This document shows, one piece after another, positions 1 to 5,518 of a stretch of DNA of 13,540 nt (the stretch's first letter is position 1; each line of letters starts with the position of its first letter). Made by a program: the position numbers and the translations under genes. The stretch is from Methanomicrobiales archaeon. Lineage in GTDB: Archaea > Halobacteriota > Methanomicrobia > Methanomicrobiales > JACTUA01. The notes beneath the pieces were generated by a model. The model was not told where the DNA came from. It ran no database searches and was given only the letters and a program-made list of their open reading frames with translations. The stretch spans positions 1 through 13,540 of the forward strand of contig JAJRCY010000006.1 of NCBI GenBank assembly GCA_028678715.1, read 5' to 3'.

Positions 1-2
1 AG

Positions 3-125
3 GCGCTCAAGATAGCGGTGGTGGTGGGCGATGACGAGGGTGGGACCGATATGGTTGAAAAAGCCCTCTCGGAAGTACCCCACGTGGGACAGGTAGAAAC
101 GATTGCAGTGAACCGGATGATCTGA
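3..125 (+). CDS. ef1b: Elongation factor 1-beta (aEF-1 beta), C-terminal fragment
   Basis: This is the last 40 codons of a gene that begins before the window. The reading frame starts ALKIAVVVGDDEGGTDMVEK and ends in AVNRMI before a TGA stop. Archaeal aEF-1 beta proteins end with the same pattern: GLKAL, a hydrophobic strand, an acidic D-x-E-GGT turn, a helix, then a strand closing on R-(L/M)-(M/I). The protein is the guanine-nucleotide exchange factor that recharges aEF-1 alpha with GTP during translation elongation. It converges with the malate dehydrogenase gene, with only 14 bases between the two stop codons, so little room is left for separate terminators. The match is to a short but characteristic tail; the rest of the gene is not visible. 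Confidence 0.85.
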   Translation, partial: ALKIAVVVGDDEGGTDMVEKALSEVPHVGQVETIAVNRMI

Positions 126-139
126 TACCGCTGGTGCGG

Positions 140-1093
140 TCAGTCCCCGAATTCCAGTTTTTCGAGAACCGTCTGCGTGATGGTCCGTATCTTTTCGACG
201 GACTCCCGGAACGCCCGGACCTCTTCCTCTTCGATCCGGATCGGCACCGGGAACACGCCGTTCCGGTTGATTCTCGCGGGAACGCCGATGCAGACATCCC
301 CGATCCCGTGGACTTCCTGGCGGATGTAGCTGGAGACCGTGAGGATCCGGTTCTCGTCGCCGAGGACCGTGCGTACGAGAGTGGCGATGGCCTCGCCGGG
401 CCCGTACGTGGTGGCCCCGCGTTTCCGGATGATCATCTCGCCCGAGCTCTTCACCGTGTTGAGCATCTCCTCCATGGGGATCTGGGTGAAGGCAGGCAGG
501 TTATTGATGGTGATCCCGCCGACCGTGGTCGCAGACCACAGCGGAACCATGGAATCCCCGTGCTCCCCGATGATCCGGGTGTGGACCTCGGAGACGTGGA
601 CCCGGAAGAAGTCGGCAAGGAGCGATTTCAGCCGCATGGAGTCCAGGTGGGTGCCCAGCCCGAAGACATGCTCCGGCCTCATGCCGGAGTACCGGAGGGC
701 CACCGATGTCATAACGTCCACAGGGTTCGTCACCATGAAGATGAGGGCGTCAGGTGCGACCCGGCCGATCGTCTCGGCTGTCGATGCGACGATTCTGCCA
801 TTCTGGAGCGCCAGGTCCAGGCGCGTCTGGCCGGGCTGCCGTGCGATCCCCGCGGTGCAGACCACGATATCCGATCCCCGCACGTCGTCCATCTCCACCG
901 ACCAGCTGATACGGGTATCCGTTCCCCGGGCGGCAAAGGAGTCTCCCAGGTCCCGGGCCAGTCCGTCCAGCTGGTCCTCGGATCCGGGCCTGCCGATGAG
1001 CAGGAGATCCCCCACATGGGGGTCATGGGAGATGGCATGGGCAGCAAACGATCCGATTCTGCCTGAAGCGCCAATGATGGCTACGGTTGCCAT
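140..1093 (-). CDS. mdh: L-malate dehydrogenase (LDH/MDH superfamily, methanogen MJ0490 type)
   Basis: A 317-residue protein that interconverts malate and oxaloacetate in the cytoplasm. The Rossmann nucleotide loop is GASGRIG (residues 8-14). Strand 2 ends in IGR (33-35), with Arg35 where NAD-specific enzymes carry an acidic residue; the related Methanocaldococcus enzyme has GRE there, so NADP(H) use is likely (inference). Substrate and catalytic residues are Arg85 (malate-type arginine in ARQPG), Arg91, Asn123 (TNP), Asp151 and Arg154 (THLDSMR) and His178 (GEHGDS). The start was placed at the ATG at 1093 because it begins MATVAIIGASG at the first strand; the same frame is open further upstream but runs into the SRP RNA. 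GTGATC, part of the archaeal Shine-Dalgarno GGAGGTGATC, lies 5 bases before the ATG. No TATA box is visible just upstream because the SRP RNA gene abuts it. Confidence 0.95.
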   Translation of the reverse strand: MATVAIIGASGRIGSFAAHAISHDPHVGDLLLIGRPGSEDQLDGLARDLGDSFAARGTDTRISWSVEMDDVRGSDIVVCTAGIARQPGQTRLDLALQNGRIVASTAETIGRVAPDALIFMVTNPVDVMTSVALRYSGMRPEHVFGLGTHLDSMRLKSLLADFFRVHVSEVHTRIIGEHGDSMVPLWSATTVGGITINNLPAFTQIPMEEMLNTVKSSGEMIIRKRGATTYGPGEAIATLVRTVLGDENRILTVSSYIRQEVHGIGDVCIGVPARINRNGVFPVPIRIEEEEVRAFRESVEKIRTITQTVLEKLEFGD

Positions 1094-1102
1094 GGGTTGA
1101 TC

Positions 1103-1416
1103 ACGTGGGGACACGTCCTCGGTCGGCACCACGTTCCGCCGGTATCGCGTGCGTCCTTCCTCCACCCCGCTCCCCCGTGGGCGCCGCACGTCCACGGTAG
1201 GTCTGCTCCCTTCCGGGCCTGAACCGGTCCCCGCGGCACCAGGTCTCCACCCCCTCCGGGGTCTCGATCCCTGTCCGCCGGCCTCACAGGACGAGGTTTC
1301 TCAGTCGGGATACGCGCAAGTTCCGATGGCCGCCTGCGTCTTCCTCAGACTTCGCCCCCCGCATACCGGCGGTTTCGGGTAACAGGTGACGTCGAACCAC
1401 CCGGGCTAGTCCCCGC
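1103..1416 (-). ncRNA. ffs: Signal recognition particle RNA (archaeal 7S RNA)
   Basis: This spacer of about 350 bases is an RNA gene, not empty. On the minus strand the S-domain helix 8 hallmark is exact: GGCCCGGAAGGGAGCAGACC (complement of 1203-1222), with the symmetric loop bound by SRP54. Just before it in the transcript, ACCCC-GGAG-GGGGT (1262-1249) forms a helix 6 hairpin with the GGAG tetraloop recognised by SRP19. Near the 5' end CCTGTTACCCGAAACC (around 1386-1371) matches the conserved archaeal UGUNAYCCGAAACC region of the Alu-like domain. The ends pair as helix 1: GGGGAC (1414-1409) with GTCCCC (1112-1107). The resulting length, a little over 310 nt, is right for archaea. Both ends are estimates within several bases, from helix 1 and the TATA spacing. 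The RNA is the scaffold of the particle that targets membrane and secreted proteins to the translocon. Confidence 0.93.
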
Positions 1417-1436
1417 AGATCCTTAGGGCGCTCATG

Positions 1437-1446
1437 GAATAAAAGC
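1437..1446 (-). promoter_or_regulatory. TATA box of the SRP RNA gene
   Basis: On the minus strand GCTTTTATTC sits about 25 bases upstream of the estimated SRP RNA 5' end, the normal archaeal TBP spacing. Its first base is the final base of the TAG stop of the preceding gene, so the promoter directly abuts that coding sequence. It is an AT-rich island in a GC-rich stretch. No transcription start data are available. Confidence 0.6.
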
Positions 1447-2480
1447 TAGGGGATGAATGCCTCCCCGCCCACCCGTTCCTGCCACTCCTGCAGGATCCGG
1501 CGGTTCACCTCGGGATCCGACTTCCTGAAGAGGTCGATGACGGCAAGGAGGGACTTCTCCTTCGGGATCACCTGTCCCAGTCTCCGGAAATCCCCCTGGT
1601 ACACCTCGATCTTCTGGGCCCCTTCCGCTTCCGCCACCTTCAGGGGCTCCTTCACCACCGGGTGTTCCTGCAGCTCCCCGTACTCTTTCAGGAAACGGAC
1701 AGGTTCCACCAGGAGGTGCTCCCGGTTCACCTCGACGTTGTAGGCGGACCAGTAGGCAGCGGCATACCAGGCGTCATTCAGGATCACGTGGCGGACACCG
1801 CTGATGGCGCCCAGGATCCCCAGGGTCCCCACGCCGGAGGATGCGTCCACGAAGACCTTCGGCATGGTGTGGCGCAGATGGACGCCCACCGAGACGATCT
1901 TGGGATCGTACCCCCGGGGGAACTCGATGTGGGTGAGGGACTGCTGCTTGTAGAGGATCACCGGGCTGTGCTGGGTATAGAAGATGTCAGCCCGCACATC
2001 GCACCCGGCCAGGAGCTCGTACACCCGGGGCGGGGCCGTGAGATCCACATCCGCCGCCCCCGGGGTGAAATCCCCGCACTTCACCACGCCCCGGAGCTCC
2101 GGGACCTCCCGCATCAGCCGGTCTGCCGTCTTTTTGTCCACGTGGTGGGAGAGGAGGAGGAGGGAGTTCCGGGGGAGGTAGGGGGGCTGGGTCATGGCGA
2201 AACCGGGATGGACAAGGGGGATTCCGGCGTCCCGGAGGGGGCTGCTCGCCGCGAGGAGCCCCTCCTGCACCATGATGGAATAGACCTCCACAAAGACGTC
2301 ATCGATGAACCGCTTCTCGCAGGTGCAGGCCTCGACGATCACGGCATCAGCGGGCAGGGGCTTCTGCTTGTCAAGGATGCGGGGGGTGCACGCAGGACAG
2401 GGGGAAAAAACGGTATCCAGGGTATCCAGGAGCTCGTGCGCGTACTGCACGCAGTCCTCACCGCAGACAGGGCACTTCAT
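1446..2480 (-). CDS. Uncharacterised zinc-ribbon protein with a methyltransferase-like domain
   Basis: I do not recognise a named family. The 344-residue protein opens with MKCPVCG (C3-x2-C6) and a second pair, CPAC (C28-x2-C31), which together look like a zinc ribbon; C10, C52 and C54 (ACTC) are further cysteines. A middle region has no recognised motif. The C-terminal part carries VFVDASSGVGTLGI (Asp212 in the centre), then a helix and VRHVILND followed by AYNVEVN. That order resembles the SAM-binding loop and the acidic strand-2 end of Rossmann methyltransferases, especially the Trm1 tRNA-dimethyltransferase type (DxxxxSGxxG...VLND...NxxxN). An RNA methyltransferase is therefore plausible but unproven. 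ATGATG occurs at 2483-2478; the second ATG was chosen because the A of the first is also the discriminator base of the upstream tRNA. No Shine-Dalgarno is possible outside the tRNA, so translation probably uses a near-leaderless processed message. Confidence 0.8.
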   Translation of the reverse strand: MKCPVCGEDCVQYAHELLDTLDTVFSPCPACTPRILDKQKPLPADAVIVEACTCEKRFIDDVFVEVYSIMVQEGLLAASSPLRDAGIPLVHPGFAMTQPPYLPRNSLLLLSHHVDKKTADRLMREVPELRGVVKCGDFTPGAADVDLTAPPRVYELLAGCDVRADIFYTQHSPVILYKQQSLTHIEFPRGYDPKIVSVGVHLRHTMPKVFVDASSGVGTLGILGAISGVRHVILNDAWYAAAYWSAYNVEVNREHLLVEPVRFLKEYGELQEHPVVKEPLKVAEAEGAQKIEVYQGDFRRLGQVIPKEKSLLAVIDLFRKSDPEVNRRILQEWQERVGGEAFIP

Positions 2481-2482
2481 CA

Positions 2483-2557
2483 TGGGCCCGATGCGATTTG
2501 AACGCATGACCGCCCGGTTATGAGCCGGGCGCTCTCACCGGACTAAGCTACGGGCCC
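2483..2557 (-). tRNA. tRNA with CAT anticodon (elongator Met or Ile2)
   Basis: Minus-strand cloverleaf. The acceptor arms GGGCCCG (2557-2551) and CGGGCCC (2490-2484) pair perfectly. The D arm is GCTT/GAGC, the anticodon arm CCGGG stem with loop CTCATAA gives anticodon CAT, and the T arm is ATGCG-TTCAAAT-CGCAT. The discriminator is A (2483) and CCA is not encoded. Initiator tRNA is unlikely because archaeal initiators begin with A1-U72, whereas this has G1-C72. Whether it is elongator Met or Ile2 (whose C34 is modified to agmatidine to read AUA) cannot be decided by eye; the GGGCCCG acceptor recalls archaeal tRNA-Ile. It lies 13 bases after tRNA-Asn, in the same direction, so the two are probably cotranscribed. 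Confidence 0.93.
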
Positions 2558-2570
2558 TGAGAAAGCAGAG

Positions 2571-2643
2571 CGCCGCCAACAGGACTCGAACCTGTGACAT
2601 GCTGGTTAACAGCCAGCCACTCTACCAACTGAGTTATGGCGGC
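2571..2643 (-). tRNA. tRNA-Asn (GTT)
   Basis: Minus-strand cloverleaf with acceptor GCCGCCA (2643-2637) pairing with TGGCGGC (2578-2572) and discriminator G at 2571, as usual for tRNA-Asn. The D arm begins ACTCAGTTGGTAGAG, the anticodon loop CTGTTAA gives GTT, and the T loop is TTCGAGT. There is no intron and no encoded CCA. AT-rich sequence upstream (about 2651-2664, ATAAAGCATAT on the minus strand, and TTTCATTAAC near 2678-2687) could hold the TATA box for this two-tRNA unit, but I cannot choose between them. This tRNA is first in a probable transcript tRNA-Asn, CAT tRNA, methyltransferase-like gene. Confidence 0.96.
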
Positions 2644-2754
2644 ACAGGCGATATGCTTTATTACATCTCCGCGGTGGTTAATGAAACTTTGGAACGGGGT
2701 GTTCTGAAGGGTTTGTGACCGTGAAAGGCACGAGAAAATCTCGTATTCCCAGGG

Positions 2755-2761
2755 AAAAAAA
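2755..2761 (-). terminator. Poly-T terminator after the winged-helix gene
   Basis: Seven consecutive T residues on the minus strand, about 34 bases past the stop of the winged-helix gene, fit an archaeal U-tract terminator. A short perfect hairpin, ACGAGA/TCTCGT (2730-2744), follows just beyond it. The rest of the stretch down to the tRNA-Asn gene shows only AT-rich candidate promoter sequence. Confidence 0.55.
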
Positions 2762-2794
2762 TGCCGGGGATTTTCCTGCCCAGCTCCCCCGGTC

Positions 2795-3085
2795 TCACCG
2801 TCGGGCTTTCTTCAGGGCCTGAATCTGCCGGACCAGCTCGTCCAGTTCCCGGTCGACCTCTCCAAGAAGGATCTGTGCCTTGGGGGTTGCCACCGCACCG
2901 GAGGGGGAAGCACGGATGTAGCCAAGATGCTCCAGGATCCGGAGGGAGTACCGGATCCGGTGGTAGGGGAGGTCCAGCAGGAGGGAGAGCTTCATGATGC
3001 CGATGGGCTCATGCTCCACCACCGCCGTGAGTACCTGCAGGTGCCTCCCCAGCAGGTCCACCTCCCCCTTCAGCTTTGCGAGCAT
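2795..3085 (-). CDS. Small winged-helix DNA-binding protein
   Basis: A 96-residue protein, probably a transcription regulator of unknown target. The middle reads as a winged helix: a first helix (LTAVVEHEPIGIMKLSLLL), a recognition-like helix (LPYHRIRYSLRILEHLGYI) and a short wing with VATPKAQILL. The C-terminal third (GEVDRELDELVRQIQALKK) is a charged amphipathic helix likely to dimerise. I chose the ATG at 3085 because GGAG at 3097-3094 lies 8 bases before it; a GTG at 3094 would overlap that Shine-Dalgarno. It is 32 bases downstream of the membrane-protein gene on the same strand and probably in the same operon. No ligand-binding domain is present, so the sensed signal, if any, cannot be inferred. 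Confidence 0.8.
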   Translation of the reverse strand: MLAKLKGEVDLLGRHLQVLTAVVEHEPIGIMKLSLLLDLPYHRIRYSLRILEHLGYIRASPSGAVATPKAQILLGEVDRELDELVRQIQALKKARR

Positions 3086-3117
3086 TCCTGACACTCCATT
3101 ACCGGTGGCATGCTACT

Positions 3118-3414
3118 TCAATCTGTCCGTCCCCCGCCGGCCCCTGATCCGTCGCTGCCATCCCCGCGGGATTCTTCGGTACTCTTCCGGTGCTCCTTCT
3201 CCAGCCACTGTTTGGTCCGCCGGTACAGCCGGATGAAATACAGGAAGAGGCCGGCGGCGGCAACCAGGAGGAGTGCCATCACGGTCCATCCAGCGGATGT
3301 GGGCATCCAGAAGAAGAGGAGCACTGCAATGGCGACGAAGATGAGGATGGCGTTGAGAAGAATGGTGAGCTGGATGAACCGGACCTTCAGCTCCCTCTGC
3401 GCCGCCTCGTCCAT
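3118..3414 (-). CDS. Small two-helix membrane protein, unknown function
   Basis: A 98-residue protein with two clear hydrophobic segments, about residues 13-37 and 42-61, joined by a short MPTSAGW turn. After the second helix comes a basic stretch (RLYRRTKQW), which by the positive-inside rule places both ends in the cytoplasm. The tail is hydrophilic and rich in Gly, Ser and Asp and is probably unstructured. There is no signal peptide and no catalytic motif. The ATG at 3414 lies about 24 bases from the centre of a TATA-like element at 3435-3442, so the mRNA is probably leaderless. It is first in a likely operon with the winged-helix gene. Such pairs sometimes form a membrane-linked regulatory couple, but nothing here demonstrates that. 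Confidence 0.75.
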   Translation of the reverse strand: MDEAAQRELKVRFIQLTILLNAILIFVAIAVLLFFWMPTSAGWTVMALLLVAAAGLFLYFIRLYRRTKQWLEKEHRKSTEESRGDGSDGSGAGGGRTD

Positions 3415-3434
3415 GCAGGATCATTCAACGCGGG

Positions 3435-3442
3435 GATAAAAG
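3435..3442. promoter_or_regulatory. Shared divergent TATA-like element
   Basis: GATAAAAG on the plus strand reads CTTTTATC on the minus strand, so one AT-rich core can serve as a TATA box in both directions. On the minus strand it is centred about 24 bases from the membrane-protein ATG. On the plus strand a start near 3465 would leave about 10 bases before the peptidase ATG at 3475. It is the only such core in the 60-base divergent gap. Confidence 0.5.
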
Positions 3443-3474
3443 TACTTGTGGGTTCAGCACCAAAGTCCCTCAGG

Positions 3475-4602
3475 ATGGAACCACTGGATGAGGCGATCCG
3501 TGCCTCGGGAGCCGCGGCCTACGTGGCGTATGCCTCCTCGGCCGACGCGGACATGCTGTACCTGACCCGGTTCCGCACGACAGACCCCATCGTGTTTCTG
3601 AAGAAGCCCGGCGAACGGGGGACCATGGTCGTCTCCCAGATGGAGTACGAGCGGGGAGTCCGGGAATCCACCGCTGCGGTGATGACCCGGGCGGACGCCG
3701 GCCTTTCAGAGATCCTCAAGGAGGAGAAGGATCGCACGAGGGCCTACGCCCGGATGATCGCGGGGCTCTCCGGAGGCGAAATACTCGTACCACCGCAGTT
3801 CCCGGTGGGCCTTGCCCGGGAACTGGAGCAGTTCCACCGCGTGGCCGTGGACCGGGGCACGGTGGCCGCCATGAGGGCAGTGAAGCGGACCGGGGAGGTG
3901 CGGGAGATCCGGAAGGTAGTCCTGGCCGCGGAAGCAGCGGTCTCGAAGGCGATCCGGATCATCGCACGTGCCACGGTGACGGGCGGCATCCTGCACCGGA
4001 ACGGGAAGCCCCTCACCTCCGAGGCGGTTCGGCAGGACATGCACACGCTCCTCCTGGCCCGCGGGTGCCGGGCCCAGGACACCATCGTGGCCTGCGGGCA
4101 GGACTCGGCGGTGCCCCACCTCAGGGGCGCCGGACCCCTGCGTGAAGGGGAGCCCATCATCATCGACCTCTTCCCTCAGGACGAGATCTCGGGGTACTGC
4201 GCCGACCTCTCCCGCACGGTGGTGAAGGGTGAACCCGACGTGAAGGTGGCAGAGATGTACCGGGCGGTGCACGAAGCCCAGCAGTTGGCCGCCTCCATGG
4301 CACAACCCGGTGTGGAGGGGGCTGCCCTGCACCAGGCGGTGGTGGAGTTCTTTGCAGAACAGGGGTTCGAGAGCAGCACCCGGGGCTTCATCCACAGCCT
4401 GGGCCACGGGATAGGCCTGGAGGTGCACGAGAACCCGTCCCTCAGTCCCGGCGGGGGCCCGCTGGAGGCAGGGAACGTCTTCACCCTGGAACCGGGCCTG
4501 TACTATCCGGAGGTGGGGGGAGTGCGCCTCGAGGACATGGCCCTCTTGACGCCGCGGGGCTGCACCCTCCTCTCGAAACTGGGGGAGCGGCTGGGCCTAT
4601 GA
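3475..4602 (+). CDS. M24-family Xaa-Pro-type aminopeptidase
   Basis: A 375-residue metallopeptidase of the pita-bread fold, expected to remove N-terminal residues ahead of proline or cleave short peptides in the cytoplasm. Residues 1 to about 145 form a creatinase-like N-terminal domain, and the catalytic domain follows. The five dinuclear-metal ligands are present: Asp231 (IIIDLFP), Asp244 (CADLSRT), His311 (GHGIG), Glu339 (LEPGLY) and Glu353 (RLED). The first two aspartates are 13 apart, not 11 as in classical APPro and MetAP, because the intervening loop (PQDEISGY) is longer. Upstream in-frame sequence stays open, but the ATG at 3475 follows the TATA-like element at the right distance and starts the domain cleanly. 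Its stop overlaps the methionine aminopeptidase start by four bases (ATGA). The exact substrate cannot be read from sequence. Confidence 0.9.
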   Translation: MEPLDEAIRASGAAAYVAYASSADADMLYLTRFRTTDPIVFLKKPGERGTMVVSQMEYERGVRESTAAVMTRADAGLSEILKEEKDRTRAYARMIAGLSGGEILVPPQFPVGLARELEQFHRVAVDRGTVAAMRAVKRTGEVREIRKVVLAAEAAVSKAIRIIARATVTGGILHRNGKPLTSEAVRQDMHTLLLARGCRAQDTIVACGQDSAVPHLRGAGPLREGEPIIIDLFPQDEISGYCADLSRTVVKGEPDVKVAEMYRAVHEAQQLAASMAQPGVEGAALHQAVVEFFAEQGFESSTRGFIHSLGHGIGLEVHENPSLSPGGGPLEAGNVFTLEPGLYYPEVGGVRLEDMALLTPRGCTLLSKLGERLGL

Positions 4603-5474
4603 ACGACCAGGTCCTGGAGGCGTACCGCGAGGCCGGCAGGGTGGCTTCCCGGATCCTGCGGGAGGGGACGGCCATGGTGCGGGTGGACGGGAGCATCCTC
4701 GACGTGGTGGAAGCGGTGGAGGCCCGGGTCCGGGAGGCGGGGGCCGGGCTCGCCTTCCCCCTGAATCTCTCCCTCAACGAGGATGCTGCCCATGACACGG
4801 CCACGCCGGGTGATCCCCGGGTCTTCCAAAAAGGGGACATGGTGAAGCTGGACCTGGGCGTGCAGCTGGACGGTTACATCGCCGATACCGCTGCGACAGT
4901 GGACCTGGGGAACAGTCCCCTGCTGGTGGAGGCTTCCCGGGAAGCCCTTGAGGCGGCCATAGCAAGGGTACGTCCCGGTGTCACCACCGGTGAACTGGGG
5001 GCAGTCATCCAGCAGGAGATTGAAGGGCGGGGTTACCGGCCCGTGGTAAACCTCACCGGACACGGGCTGGAACGGTACCGGATCCATGCGCCCCCCACCA
5101 TCCCCAACATCGCCATCCAGGGCGGGGCAGTGCTCCAGGAAGGGATGGCATTCGCCATCGAACCCTTTGCCTCCACCGGCACCGGGATGGTGAGCGACAC
5201 ACCGCGCATCCAGATTTTCCAGCAGGTCGCCGAAAAACCTGTCCGCATGCCCGCGGCGAGGGAGATCCTTGTGCAGGTGCGGGACCGGAACGGCCTTCCC
5301 TTTGCCCGGCGCTGGCTGGACGGCTCACGGGTGGAGATCGGTCTCGCCACCCTCGTACGGGCGTCAATCCTCCACGCCTACCCGGTCCTGCATGACCGGC
5401 CCGGGTCCCTGGTCTCCCAGGCAGAGCATACCCTGATCGTGACCGCGGAAGGGGCTCTTGTCACCACCCGCTAG
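4599..5474 (+). CDS. map: Methionine aminopeptidase, type II
   Basis: A 291-residue enzyme that removes the initiator methionine from new proteins. All metal and active-site residues line up with archaeal type II MetAP: His65 (AAHDTA), Asp85 (LDLGV), Asp96 (IADTA), His155 (LTGHGLERY), Glu188 (AIEPFA) and Glu276 (AEHTL). The length is typical of the archaeal enzymes (about 290-300). The roughly 60-residue insertion between His155/Glu188 and the last Glu, which defines type II, is present. The start ATG overlaps the stop of the preceding M24 peptidase (ATGA), so translation is probably coupled. A GGGGGAG lies about 11 bases upstream. Two different M24 enzymes in one transcript suggests a joint role in N-terminal processing and peptide turnover. 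Confidence 0.96.
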   Translation: MNDQVLEAYREAGRVASRILREGTAMVRVDGSILDVVEAVEARVREAGAGLAFPLNLSLNEDAAHDTATPGDPRVFQKGDMVKLDLGVQLDGYIADTAATVDLGNSPLLVEASREALEAAIARVRPGVTTGELGAVIQQEIEGRGYRPVVNLTGHGLERYRIHAPPTIPNIAIQGGAVLQEGMAFAIEPFASTGTGMVSDTPRIQIFQQVAEKPVRMPAAREILVQVRDRNGLPFARRWLDGSRVEIGLATLVRASILHAYPVLHDRPGSLVSQAEHTLIVTAEGALVTTR

Positions 5475-5518
5475 GAAACCATTATCGGAGCCCAGGTGAT
5501 AGAATACTGTTCACACCA

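Noticed and set aside
134..1066. A 310-codon plus-strand open frame opposite malate dehydrogenase.
   Set aside because: It lies antisense to a gene with complete catalytic motifs, and its product is low-complexity (Asp/Arg/Pro-rich), typical of shadow frames.
1149..1382. Short open frames on both strands between 1081 and 1382.
   Set aside because: They coincide with the SRP RNA, whose conserved helices explain the sequence.
2484..2507. ATG at 2507 as an extended start for the methyltransferase-like gene.
   Set aside because: It lies inside the CAT tRNA; the added residues are simply a translation of the T arm and acceptor.
3448..3474. GTG at 3448 considered as the start of the M24 peptidase.
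   Set aside because: It would lie upstream of the transcription start predicted from the TATA-like core at 3435-3442; the ATG at 3475 fits better.
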